A stretch of 64,000 nucleotides of DNA, taken from assembly GCF_004137345.1 (NCBI RefSeq), contig NZ_SDWV01000020.1, forward strand, positions 1-64,000, written 5' to 3'. The first letter of the stretch is position 1. Each line of letters opens with the position of its first letter. Below the pieces are notes generated by a model. That model was not told where the DNA came from. It was given only the letters and a program-made list of their open reading frames with translations, and did not search any database. This DNA comes from Nocardioides zhouii. GTDB taxonomy: Bacteria > Actinomycetota > Actinomycetes > Propionibacteriales > Nocardioidaceae. The translations under genes and the position numbers were made by a program. This document shows positions 8,042 to 16,461 of this stretch, in pieces.

Positions 8042-10696
8042 TCAGCCTCCCGGCAGCAGCACCAGCCGGTCGTCGGTCGCCGCCTCGACGGCGGAGACGG
8101 AGTACGCCCAGGGCAGGGTCTGGCCGGCGACGTAGAGCTCGGTCTGGTCGGAGTAGTGCGACGACGCGGGGTGGCCGGAGACGCCGGTGAGGTTGATCCA
8201 GCGCGAGTCGTCGAAGTCGGCGAGCGAGACCACCATCCGCATGGACGGCGCGGCGGTGACCTCGTAGCCGTCGACGGCGTTCCACGACGTGGCGTCGACG
8301 ATCGACCCGCCGCCGCCGACCTGCCAGCCGTCACGGTTGAAGAGCCGCTCGATCGGCGCGATGCCGGACTCGCCGAGCGTCGCGTTGTGGAGGTTCATCC
8401 GGTGCAGGTGGCCCCAGGTCCAACGGCGCGGGTCGCGCGCCTGGCGCCGGGTGAGCTCGTCGCGGGCCTGGAGCATCGCCTCGCGCAGGATGTCGTCACG
8501 CGTCTCGACGACGCCCTCGGTGTCGACGTCGTCCCACCAGGGGCCGGCGGGCTCGGGCAGCATCGCGCCGACGACGCGGAACCACCGGTCGCCGCCGTCG
8601 GGCCACGAGCGCGTACGCAGGTCGTCGTGGAAGGTCAGCTCGAGCAGCTTGCGCCACACCACGTTGAAGTACGCCGCGGGCGCACTGTCGGCGGGCGAGG
8701 AGAGGTCCCAGCCGCGGAACAGGTCCTGCGCGTTGCGGTAGTAGCGCCCGGGCAGGTCCTCGATGTCGAGCAGGTAGGGCACGAGCATCCCGGCCATCGG
8801 GTTCGCCGAGTCGAGCTGCAGGCTCGCCATCTCCTGCACCGACAACTCGCCCTCGGCGGCGAGCAGCTCGCGGATGCGGGTTGAGCGGTACCCGTAGTCC
8901 CAGTCCTCGGTGAGCAGGTAGGGGTAGTCCGGGCCGATCACGGCCTGGTTGGCGGTGACGATGAAGCCCTCGGCGGGGTCGAGCACGCTGGGCAGGCCGT
9001 CGAACGGGATGTAGTCGCCGGTCCAGTCGTTGGCGCTGATCCAGCCCTCGACGGGCATCGTGCCGTCGTTGCCGGAGCGACGGATCGGGATCCGGCCGGG
9101 CGACTGGTAGCCGATGTGGCCCTCGCGGTCGGCGTACACCAGGTTCTGAGCCGGGACCGCGAAGTCGGCGGCGGCCGCGCGGAACTCGTCCCAGTTCGAC
9201 GCGCGATTGAGCTCGAGGATCGCGTCGGCAGTGGGCGCCGGGTCGAGGGCGGTCCACGCCAGCGCGACGGCGTACCCGCTGCCACGCTCGCCGGGCTCGT
9301 CGGTCGGCGCATTGGCACCGACCGTCGCGAACTCCGACGACACGTCGCTGATCAGCGGTCCGTGCACCGTCTCGCGCACCCGGAGCGAGACGTCGTCCTC
9401 GCCGCGGACCTCGATCGTCTCGGTGCGGACCTGCATCGGCACGCTCTCGCCGTCGCGGACGTAGCGGTCGTCGCCCTCGGTCTGCTCGAGGAAGAGGTCG
9501 GTGACGTCCGGGCCGAGGTTGGTGAAACCCCAGGCGACGTCGGCGTTGTGGCCGATGATCACGCCCGGGACGCCGGAGAAGGTGAAGCCCGAGGTGTCGA
9601 GGGTGCACTCCGCGGAGATCTCGCGGCAGTGCAGCCCCATCTGCATCCAGATGCCGGGCTGGCTGATGCCGAGGTGCGGGTCGTTGGCCAGCAGCGGCAT
9701 CCCGGTGGCGCTGTGCTCGCCGTCGACGACCCACGAGTTGCTGCCGACACCGCGCCCGGACCCGACGAGGTCGGGCATCGCCGCGACCGTGTCCTGCACG
9801 CGATCGAGGGCGGCGACGACCTCCGGCGGGTACGCCGGGCGGGTCGGGTTGCGGGTGCCGTTGGCGGTGGCGTTCTGCTCGAAGACGCCGTCCACGACGC
9901 CGCCGCCGGAGACGATCGGCGGGTGCTGGTCGAAGGGGTACGCCGGCCAGAGCGCGGCGATCTCGTCGGGGGTGTGGTCGACGGACAGCTGCACCCGGTC
10001 GACCTCGGCGTCCATGTTGCCGCGCAGGTCCCACGCCATCGCCTTGAGCCAGGCCAGCGAGTCGACCGGCTCCCACTCCTCGGGCGTGTAGTCGAGCCCG
10101 CTGAGCCCGAGCACGGCGTACTCCGCGGCCATCTCCGAGGGCTTGCGCTCGGCGAGGTAGGCGTTGACCCCCTCGGCGTACGCCGTCAGCGCGTCGCGCG
10201 TGGCCGGCTGGAGCAGCGCCCACTCCTGCTCGGCGACGCCGCGCCAGTCCATCGTGCGGATGAACTTGTCGGTCTCGAGGGTGTCCTCGCCGAAGATCTC
10301 CGAGAGCCGGCCGGCGGTCACGTGGCGCCGGAAGTCCATCTCGAAGAACCGCTCCTGCGCGTGGACGTAGCCCTGCGCGCGGAACAGGTCGGCGTCGGTG
10401 TCGGCGTAGAGCTGCGGGATGTCGTAGTCGTCGCGCAGCACGTCGACCGACGCGGTCAGCCCCGGCACCGTCACCTCACCGCTGGTCTGCGGCAGCGGTC
10501 GGCGTACGACGCCCACGACGGCGGCCGCCAGCACCACCAGCACGAGTACCACGCCCACCGCGGTCCAGGCCGTCCAGCGCACCGCGCGCGGCAACCGGCG
10601 GAACGCCTGCCACCGGCTCGTACGCGGGGTGTCGGCGGAGTCGGCTCCGGCGTCGGGGGCAGTATCAGGGGAAGGGGTGGGGGGCTGGTCGCTCAT
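8042..10696 (-). CDS. Penicillin acylase family N-terminal nucleophile amidohydrolase, membrane-anchored
   Basis: 884-residue Ntn-hydrolase of the penicillin acylase/acylhomoserine-lactone acylase superfamily. A cytosolic tail (about 1-45) precedes one transmembrane helix (about 46-70), so the enzyme should face outward. The alpha-chain part contains GYVHAQERFFEMDFRR. The predicted self-cleavage site puts Ser321 at the start of the beta chain in VGSNSWVVDG, followed by NDPHL. Later motifs include NLVYADREGHIGY and TANQ. ATG 10696 has GGAG six bases upstream; longer versions extend into non-coding sequence. Substrate is unknown: members hydrolyse acyl-amides such as AHL signals, lipopeptides or beta-lactams. 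It is a stand-alone gene, convergent with the cyclo-ligase. Confidence 0.88.
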   Translation of the reverse strand: MSDQPPTPSPDTAPDAGADSADTPRTSRWQAFRRLPRAVRWTAWTAVGVVLVLVVLAAAVVGVVRRPLPQTSGEVTVPGLTASVDVLRDDYDIPQLYADTDADLFRAQGYVHAQERFFEMDFRRHVTAGRLSEIFGEDTLETDKFIRTMDWRGVAEQEWALLQPATRDALTAYAEGVNAYLAERKPSEMAAEYAVLGLSGLDYTPEEWEPVDSLAWLKAMAWDLRGNMDAEVDRVQLSVDHTPDEIAALWPAYPFDQHPPIVSGGGVVDGVFEQNATANGTRNPTRPAYPPEVVAALDRVQDTVAAMPDLVGSGRGVGSNSWVVDGEHSATGMPLLANDPHLGISQPGIWMQMGLHCREISAECTLDTSGFTFSGVPGVIIGHNADVAWGFTNLGPDVTDLFLEQTEGDDRYVRDGESVPMQVRTETIEVRGEDDVSLRVRETVHGPLISDVSSEFATVGANAPTDEPGERGSGYAVALAWTALDPAPTADAILELNRASNWDEFRAAAADFAVPAQNLVYADREGHIGYQSPGRIPIRRSGNDGTMPVEGWISANDWTGDYIPFDGLPSVLDPAEGFIVTANQAVIGPDYPYLLTEDWDYGYRSTRIRELLAAEGELSVQEMASLQLDSANPMAGMLVPYLLDIEDLPGRYYRNAQDLFRGWDLSSPADSAPAAYFNVVWRKLLELTFHDDLRTRSWPDGGDRWFRVVGAMLPEPAGPWWDDVDTEGVVETRDDILREAMLQARDELTRRQARDPRRWTWGHLHRMNLHNATLGESGIAPIERLFNRDGWQVGGGGSIVDATSWNAVDGYEVTAAPSMRMVVSLADFDDSRWINLTGVSGHPASSHYSDQTELYVAGQTLPWAYSVSAVEAATDDRLVLLPGG

Positions 10697-10825
10697 CGCG
10701 TGCTCCATTGTGCCGTACCATTGGCAGTCGAACGGCCTGAGTGCCAGCGCGTCGCGCAGGCCCGGCCGAACAGCCCCATCACTGCACCACCCAGTCGTCC
10801 CCCGCTGTCTTCCGAGGATCCCACG

Positions 10826-11161
10826 ATGCCCACCTACCAGTACGCCTGCACGGAGTGCGGTCACGAGTTCGAGCAGTTCCAGAGCTTCAGCGAGGACACG
10901 CTGACCACCTGCCCCGTGTGCGAGGGCAAGCTGCGCAAGCTCTTCAACGCGGTGGGCGTGGTCTTCAAGGGCTCGGGCTTCTACCGGACCGACAGCCGCA
11001 AGGACTCCTCGTCGTCCGTCCCCCCGTCGACCCCCTCCTCGGCGCCGGCCGCGGCCTCCACGTCGGGCTCGTCGTCGTCGTCGGACTCCTCGAGCTCATC
11101 CTCGTCGTCCTCGTCGTCCCCGAAGACCTCTTCCTCCTCCTCCTCCTCCTCCTCCGACTGA
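10826..11161 (+). CDS. FmdB-family zinc-ribbon protein with poly-serine tail
   Basis: 111-residue protein. Residues 1-50 are the FmdB/putative regulatory zinc ribbon: MPTYQYACTECGHEFEQ with four Cys in two CxxC pairs (CTEC and CPVC). The remaining half is low-complexity, almost only Ser with a few Pro, Thr and Asp, encoded in part by a TCC trinucleotide repeat near 11128-11157. Length changes of that repeat would keep the frame. Function is unknown; family members are small zinc proteins of uncertain role. The start is fixed by the conserved MPTYxY opening at 10826. Confidence 0.9.
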   Translation: MPTYQYACTECGHEFEQFQSFSEDTLTTCPVCEGKLRKLFNAVGVVFKGSGFYRTDSRKDSSSSVPPSTPSSAPAAASTSGSSSSSDSSSSSSSSSSSPKTSSSSSSSSSD

Positions 11162-11248
11162 CCGTCTCGGTCGTCGCGTAGCCCGCGTATCGAGACCCCC
11201 TGTGGAGAGCCCCGGCACGACCGGGCCTCCGCGGCCTAGCGTCGGGGG

Positions 11249-11872
11249 ATGTTCCCGGGACTCCCGCCGGCGCGGCGCCGGCTTCGCGCCGTACGCCAGC
11301 AGCTGCGCCGCCGCCGCCGGGTGATCGCGGCGCTCCTCACCGCCTGCGCGGTTCTCGCCGCGCTGCGTACGGTCGCTCCCCCGCCGCCGGAGACTGTCGA
11401 CGTGCTGGTCGCGGCCCGCGACCTGCCGTCGGGAGCCGTCCTGGATGACGACGACCTGGTGCGTCGCGCGTTCCCGGCCGACCTCGCGCCACCCGATCTT
11501 GCGGAGGCCGCAGCGGGCCGGGTGCTGGCGGGCCCGATGGGCCGCGGCGAGGTGCTCACGGACGTACGCCTGGTCGGTCCGTCGCTCGCCGACGCGCGGC
11601 CGGGAGAGACGGTGATGCCCGTACGCCTGCCCGACGCGGGGATGGCGGCGCTCCTCCGAGCCGGCGACCGGGTCGACCTGGTGGCCACCGATCCCGGCAC
11701 CGGCGAGACGCGCGTCGTGGCGAGCGACGTCACCGTCCTCGCGACGCCGACCGAGGTTCCCGACGGCCCCGCTGGCGGCGCTCTCGTCGTGGTCGCCGCG
11801 TCAGCGGACGAGGCGACCGCGGTCGCCAGCGCGGCGCTGGCACAGTTCCTGACGGTGGCCTGGAACCGCTAG
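11249..11872 (+). CDS. SAF-domain protein, CpaB/RcpC-like
   Basis: 207-residue membrane-anchored protein. An arginine-rich cytosolic start is followed by one transmembrane helix (about 24-42) and a SAF domain beginning VDVLVAARDLPSGAVLDDDDL, as in CpaB/RcpC of Flp (Tad) pili. The second half (GDRVDLVATDPGTGETRVVA) matches the RcpC C-terminal part. No other Flp pilus gene is nearby, so a pilus role is not assured. TAGCGT lies six bases before ATG 11249, suggesting a leaderless message. Confidence 0.82.
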   Translation: MFPGLPPARRRLRAVRQQLRRRRRVIAALLTACAVLAALRTVAPPPPETVDVLVAARDLPSGAVLDDDDLVRRAFPADLAPPDLAEAAAGRVLAGPMGRGEVLTDVRLVGPSLADARPGETVMPVRLPDAGMAALLRAGDRVDLVATDPGTGETRVVASDVTVLATPTEVPDGPAGGALVVVAASADEATAVASAALAQFLTVAWNR

Positions 11873-11933
11873 CGTGCTGTGCATTCACTCATTCCGCCGG
11901 CCCTCTCGGGGGCCTCACCAGGGGAGGCACACC

Positions 11934-12290
11934 ATGGGTGGCTTCAAGGCATTCATCCTCAAGGGCAACCTGATCGAGATCGCCACCGGACTGATCATGG
12001 CGCTGGCTTTCGCCTCGGTCGTGAGCACCTTCACCGCGTGGCTGCTCGGGCTGCTGCCCGACACGAACTCGCAGATCTTCTCCACGGCGCCGGAGAGCTT
12101 CGGCGCCTTCCTCAACGCCGTGATCTCGTTCCTGATCATGGCCGCCGTCGTCTATTTCTTCGTCGTCACGCCCTACACGAAGGCCAAGGAGCGCTTCTTC
12201 CCGTCGGAGGAGCCCGGCACCCCGGCCGACGTCGCCCTCCTCGAGGAGATCCGCGACCTCCTCGCCACGCGCGGCGGCACCGCGGTCTGA
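11934..12290 (+). CDS. mscL: Large-conductance mechanosensitive channel MscL
   Basis: 118-residue channel that opens under membrane tension and releases solutes after osmotic downshock. The amphipathic start GGFKAFILKGNLIEIATGLI runs into TM1 (about 14-40). A periplasmic loop follows, then TM2 (about 65-90, FLIMAAVVYFFVV) and a cytosolic helix ending in LLEEIRDLLATR. All features of MscL are present at normal length. GGGGAGG lies about 7 bases before ATG 11934. A strong terminator follows the gene. Confidence 0.96.
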   Translation: MGGFKAFILKGNLIEIATGLIMALAFASVVSTFTAWLLGLLPDTNSQIFSTAPESFGAFLNAVISFLIMAAVVYFFVVTPYTKAKERFFPSEEPGTPADVALLEEIRDLLATRGGTAV

Positions 12291-12305
12291 CCCGACCTCA
12301 CGTCG

Positions 12306-12335
12306 AACGGCCCGTCCCGGAAGGGGCGGGCCGTT
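12306..12335. terminator. Strong bidirectional hairpin after mscL
   Basis: A 13-bp stem (12306-12318 with 12323-12335, one G-U pair) closes a GGAA tetraloop. It ends in TTT on the plus side and starts with AA, so it can terminate mscL and the converging LCP/small-protein transcript. Confidence 0.85.
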
Positions 12336-12383
12336 TCGCCATCCCCCGGCGCACCCGCCCGCCCGCTCGCCCGGGTAGCGCGA

Positions 12384-12563
12384 TCAGCCGTGGTGCGGCG
12401 GCACCTCGTTGCGATACCAGTCGTCGCCCTTGCCGGCGCGGTCCTCGCGGGCGTCGGTGTCGTCGCTGGTCTGCTCCGGTACGTCGTCGCCGAAGGCCGC
12501 GGCCAGGCGACGGCGACGCTGCCACTCCGGCTCCTGCTCGACAGGAACGTCCGGAGTCGTCAT
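12384..12563 (-). CDS. Small conserved-looking hydrophilic protein coupled to the LCP gene
   Basis: 59-residue charged protein with EPEWQRRRRLAAAFGDDVPE near the start and a WYRNEVPPHHG ending. I recall similar short proteins in other actinobacteria but know no function. ATG 12563 overlaps the LCP stop codon by four bases (ATGA), so translation is probably coupled. No membrane segment or signal peptide is visible. Confidence 0.75.
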   Translation of the reverse strand: MTTPDVPVEQEPEWQRRRRLAAAFGDDVPEQTSDDTDAREDRAGKGDDWYRNEVPPHHG

Positions 12564-13831
12564 GCGCAGACCCCGAAGATCTGCTCCTCCTCGGGCTCCG
12601 TCGTCTCGGGAGCCGTCGGCGTGGAGGGAGTCTCGGAGGCGGTCTCGGACGGCGTCTCGCTCGGGGTCTCGCTCGGGGTCTCCGAGGGCGAGGGCGACTC
12701 GCTCTCGCCGGCGGTCGGCGACTCCGACGTCCCGGGTGGACCCTCGGCGCTGACGGACGTGCCGCCGATGAGCTTGGGCGGGAGCACCTTGTCGAGGGCG
12801 AGCAGCTTCCAGATCTCGGTGGCCTGCTCGGTCCAGAAGACCTTGCCGCTGAACTCGGGGTCGTCGACCGGGAAGTAGTCGGTCGGCAGCGTCACGAACT
12901 TGACCTTGTCGAGGCCGATGTTCTGCAGCTGGAGCGCCACCCGCGCGATCTTGGTGACGTCGTCGAACTCGTCGTCGGTCTGCAGCGCGTTGGTCGCAGC
13001 GTTGAGGAACCGGACCACCTTGTCCGGTCGGGTGAGCGTGCCGGCCGACTTCACCTGGCGTACGAGCGCGCCGATGAACTCCTGCTGCCGCCGGATCCGG
13101 GAGATGTCGTTCTGCTGGATCTTCTCCCCGACGTAGCGGGCCCGCACGTAGTCGAGAGCCTGGTCGCCGGTGAGGTTCGACGGGTTGCCCTTCGGGACGA
13201 AGATGCCGTGCGCCCTGTCGACGATGTCCTCCGGCACGCAGACGTCCACGCCGTCGACGGCGTCGACCATCTTGCCGAAGCTGCCGAAGTCGACGACCAC
13301 GAAGTGCTCGACGCGGATGCCGGTGTTCTCCTCGAGCTGGCGAAGGGTGCAGGTCGGGCCGTTGAGGTCGTAGGCGATGTTCCACATCACCTCCGTCGCG
13401 GGCGGCGAGTCGCACCCGCTCTCCGGCCGGTCGACGATGGAGTCGCGCGGGATCGAGACGGCGTACGCCCGGCTTCGGTCGGCAGACAGGTGGATGAGGA
13501 TGGTGGTGTCGGAGCCGCCGCCGCCCTCCTGGTCGATGTCGCAGCCCTCGCAGTCGCGCGAGTCCGAGCCCATCACGAGGATGTCGAGCGGCTCGCCGTT
13601 GCCCGTGTAGACCTCCTCCGGACGCTCTTCCTCACCACCGAGGTTCTCGAGCGAGATCCCCTCGATGTTGCCGTTGAGGTGGCGGACGAGGTAGACGACG
13701 CCCAGCGCGGTGACCATCGCGAGCACGACGGCACTGATCAGGATGACGCGACCGACCGTGTGCTTGCGCGTGACCTTGCCCTTGCGCCTGGGCGCGCCGT
13801 CGGGAGGCTCCGGACGCAACTCATCCGACAC
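12560..13831 (-). CDS. LytR-CpsA-Psr family cell wall polymer ligase
   Basis: 423-residue LCP protein, which transfers undecaprenyl-linked glycopolymers onto peptidoglycan. A basic cytosolic start and one transmembrane helix (about 27-47) precede the LCP domain, with LDILVMGSDSR, SDTTILIHLSADRSRAYAVS followed by IPRDS (catalytic-site Arg), and DQALDYVRARY. The last 80 residues are a Ser/Glu/Thr/Pro tail with repeats of SETP, encoded by a 12-base DNA repeat near 12640-12700. GTG 13831 is chosen because AAGGTGAG lies five bases upstream; GTG 13840 is an alternative. The mature domain is extracellular. The intergenic space upstream (13832-14125) is divergent with the lipoprotein gene. Confidence 0.92.
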   Translation of the reverse strand: MSDELRPEPPDGAPRRKGKVTRKHTVGRVILISAVVLAMVTALGVVYLVRHLNGNIEGISLENLGGEEERPEEVYTGNGEPLDILVMGSDSRDCEGCDIDQEGGGGSDTTILIHLSADRSRAYAVSIPRDSIVDRPESGCDSPPATEVMWNIAYDLNGPTCTLRQLEENTGIRVEHFVVVDFGSFGKMVDAVDGVDVCVPEDIVDRAHGIFVPKGNPSNLTGDQALDYVRARYVGEKIQQNDISRIRRQQEFIGALVRQVKSAGTLTRPDKVVRFLNAATNALQTDDEFDDVTKIARVALQLQNIGLDKVKFVTLPTDYFPVDDPEFSGKVFWTEQATEIWKLLALDKVLPPKLIGGTSVSAEGPPGTSESPTAGESESPSPSETPSETPSETPSETASETPSTPTAPETTEPEEEQIFGVCA

Positions 13832-14125
13832 GGGGCTCACCTTCGACAGGGGTGTACTGGCTGACGGGGACTGAACCTACTTCACGACTGCAAGATTTCA
13901 CCTTCCACCGCAGGCGCGATTTCGACCGACGTACGCCCGCGGGCGCGGGCCGGCGTACGCCGTCGTGGTCCTCACCACGGGTCCCATCCACAGGTGCGGA
14001 CCCAGTCAGCGGGAGCCGTTCGGGGTGGTCGCGGTGCCCCATGTCGGCGCATTCGTCGCAACCGAACTGTCCTGCCCCTCGTCTACCGTGCGCGACGACA
14101 TCACAGGTGGAGAGGGGGATTGCCC

Positions 14126-15301
14126 GTGCGGCACGGCGGCGTAGTTGCTTTGTGCGGGGTCCTGCTGGGGGCCACCGGTTGTTCTGACGGAGTCACAGCG
14201 GAGACCAGCCCTGCTCCTGCGCCCGACCGGCCCCTGACCACCGCGACGTCTACACCCGCGCCGCCAGAAGCCCTGGGGCCCGTACCTGACGCCCTTCGAC
14301 TGAGGCTTCCCTCCGTCAACGCCACGCCGACCAAGGGCAGCCTCGACATCGACCTCATGAGCGCCGTCTCTGCACCGACAGTTGACGACGCACCCGTCGG
14401 TCGCGGCATGCTGCTCGCACAGCTGAACCTGTTCTCGACCGACGACAACGCCGAGGCGATCCGCGTGGGCCATCCCTATCTCATGACGCAGACGGGCAAG
14501 TGGCGGCAGTTCGACCTGCAGCGGTACGGGTTCGGTGCCCGTGCGTACGGCGAGCTGTCGATGGCTCTCTCACGAGACGGTCGGAGGGTGGCACTGGCGG
14601 ACCCGTCCGGACTCGTGACTGTCGACCTTCGGGACAACACCTTCCGACGGTTCGATGTGCCCGGGGACCTGCCCGTGGACGTGGATCACGCCGTTGCCCT
14701 GGAGTGGTCCGAAGATGCGGCGACGCTGTTCTTCAAGGACCGGAACGGCAGGGGAGCCTGCGGACCGAAGGGCTGCGCCCTTGACGTGACGACCGGGGGC
14801 CTCTCGAAGGTCCCCTACAACAAGTTCTACGCCACTCCGGGCGTCGTCGGCGAGACGTTCGAAGTGCAGGGCGCGAACTCGTCGCACCCTGCGCGAGTCA
14901 TCACCCACCAAGTAGGCATCGCACCTTCGGTCGTCAACCTGGACTTCCGACTCTTCCCTACGACGGGCGGTGGCCCCGCTGCCGCCAGCCACCTGGCGTT
15001 TCCGCAGTGCTCTCGCAATCGACGGGCGCGGGACACAAGCGGTGTCGTTGTCGTGGACCCATCGACGGGCGAAGTCGTCGCGATGCTCGCGAACGAGCGA
15101 TCGGGCGAGTGCCACCTCGGGGCGCAGGTGTGGCTGACGAACCGCCACCTGCTGGTCGATGACTGGCGTAGCGGAGGCTTGTGGTTGTGGGACGTGCACA
15201 GTGAACGCGTCGTCCGGGTCGCGACGTCACACACGACCGGCGTCAACATGAAAGTCGCCCGCGAGGTCATGGCGCAGCGGTTGCAGGCGAACCTGCAATA
15301 G
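14126..15301 (+). CDS. Predicted lipoprotein of unknown function (beta-propeller-like)
   Basis: 391-residue exported lipoprotein. A short signal peptide ends in the lipobox LGATGC (Cys about residue 18), followed by a Thr/Pro/Ala linker. The rest has repeated short beta-type segments such as RRVALADPSGLVTVDLRDN and GVVVVDPSTGEVVAML, similar to WD40/PQQ-like propellers. No enzyme motif is visible. GTG 14126 is preferred because it places the signal peptide at the N-terminus and has GAGAGGGGG upstream; a longer frame from 13994 would bury the signal. Function unknown. Confidence 0.75.
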   Translation: MRHGGVVALCGVLLGATGCSDGVTAETSPAPAPDRPLTTATSTPAPPEALGPVPDALRLRLPSVNATPTKGSLDIDLMSAVSAPTVDDAPVGRGMLLAQLNLFSTDDNAEAIRVGHPYLMTQTGKWRQFDLQRYGFGARAYGELSMALSRDGRRVALADPSGLVTVDLRDNTFRRFDVPGDLPVDVDHAVALEWSEDAATLFFKDRNGRGACGPKGCALDVTTGGLSKVPYNKFYATPGVVGETFEVQGANSSHPARVITHQVGIAPSVVNLDFRLFPTTGGGPAAASHLAFPQCSRNRRARDTSGVVVVDPSTGEVVAMLANERSGECHLGAQVWLTNRHLLVDDWRSGGLWLWDVHSERVVRVATSHTTGVNMKVAREVMAQRLQANLQ

Positions 15302-15795
15302 CCCCGCGCGGCGACGGAATCGGACACGCTCAGGGGTCGCATTCGTCACGTCAACCCGCTCCTGCCAAAATGACCAGCGTCAGTGGACGTTCTCAACACG
15401 AATGTGCACATGGCCCGCCCCAGTAGGACGTGCATAAAACCTATAGCTGTAGGCGTGACCTGGGATGGTCCTCTCATCACGTGGTGCCCCAGCAGGACCT
15501 GAGTCAAGATCCGGAAGGACTTGAGTGGCCAACCGTGACCAGTTCTGGCCGGTTCTGGCCGCTCTGACGGTTGCTAGCAATGTCCGGCCACCCAAGCCTT
15601 CCTCGCTCAGGTCCCGCTGGCCTCAACCGTCCCCAAGCACTCGCGGAGCAATTGTGACAACCATTCGTGCGTAGTGCTGGATTGATGCTCGGCATCTATG
15701 GGCTCGGCGTCGCCGGCTTGAGCAATCGGGACTGGGTGCAGCGAGACCGGGTTGGTGTCGACGCCGTCGATCGCAGCGCAGAGGAGAGTGCCCGA
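15302..15795. other. Intergenic region between converging genes
   Basis: Nearly 500 bases between two converging transcripts, lower in GC than the surroundings. It holds a CAACCGT/ACGGTTG inverted repeat (15530-15536 and 15567-15573) that encloses a tandem TTCTGGCCG pair, possibly a terminator. A 71-codon minus-strand frame (15380-15595) ends in fairly protein-like sequence (RFYARPTGAGHVHIRVENVH) but has no recognisable family or start context. I see no confident gene. Confidence 0.5.
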
Positions 15796-16461
15796 CTAGC
15801 GGGTCAATCCGTGCTCGTGAGCGAAGACTACGATCTGCACCCGGTCGCGCAGCGACAGCTTGCGCAAGATACCTCCCACGTGGGTCTTGATTGTTGACTC
15901 GCTTGCGAAGATCTCGGCTGCGACCTCGGTGTTGGACAAGCCTTTGGCCACCGCAGCGAAGACCTGCCGCTCCTTGTCAGTGAGCGAGCCGTAGGCCACT
16001 GGGACCGGCCGCGGTGCCTTGAACTGGGTGTCGAGCAGCACCGACAGGTCCTGCGGTGCCAGCACGGCGTTGCCGGAGTGGACGGTGCGGATCGCGTCGC
16101 GGAGCATCAGGGGGGTGGTGTCCTTGAGCAGGAATCCGCTCGCGCCGTGTCGGATGGCGGTTGCGGCGCGGTCGTCGAGGTTGAACGTTGTCAGCACCAC
16201 GACTCGCAACGGTTTAGTGCGTCGGGCGGTGCGGTCGCGTTGGTAGAGCTGCCGTGTTGTCTCGACGCCGTCCATCTCGGGCATCCGGATGTCCATGAGC
16301 ACGACGTCGGGCTCGACCTCCTCGACGAGGCGCAGCGCCTCCAGGCCATCACCTGCCTGTCCGACGACACGCATGCCGTCCTGGGCGTCGACGATGACCG
16401 CGACGCCGGCACGGAAGAGCTCTTGGTCGTCGACGAGCAGGACACGGATGTCGTCGGTCAC
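15796..16461 (-). CDS. NarL/LuxR-family response regulator
   Basis: 221-residue two-component response regulator. The receiver domain (about 1-125) has acidic residues DD near 11-12, phospho-acceptor D57 in VVLMDIRMPEMDG, and the LLKD lysine. The C-terminal LuxR-type helix-turn-helix (about 150-215) shows LTDKERQVFAAVAKGLSNTE and ESTIKTHVGGILRKL. GTG 16461 overlaps the histidine kinase stop (GTGA), so the pair is cotranslated. It is the last gene of the six-gene operon starting with the VanX-type dipeptidase, so it likely controls that operon. Known VanR proteins are OmpR-type, so this is a different regulator class. Confidence 0.94.
   Translation of the reverse strand: MTDDIRVLLVDDQELFRAGVAVIVDAQDGMRVVGQAGDGLEALRLVEEVEPDVVLMDIRMPEMDGVETTRQLYQRDRTARRTKPLRVVVLTTFNLDDRAATAIRHGASGFLLKDTTPLMLRDAIRTVHSGNAVLAPQDLSVLLDTQFKAPRPVPVAYGSLTDKERQVFAAVAKGLSNTEVAAEIFASESTIKTHVGGILRKLSLRDRVQIVVFAHEHGLTR

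Noticed and set aside
8042..10696. Penicillin acylase family gene as part of an antibiotic-resistance island with the VanX-type operon
   Set aside because: Several unrelated genes and transcripts separate them, and the family acts on many amides; there is no direct evidence of beta-lactam use.
11128..11157. TCC repeat considered as a phase-variation switch
   Set aside because: The unit is three bases, so changes keep the reading frame and only alter the serine tail length.
15667..15897. 76-codon plus-strand frame between the lipoprotein and the response regulator
   Set aside because: It runs antisense into the response regulator gene and has no recognisable domain.
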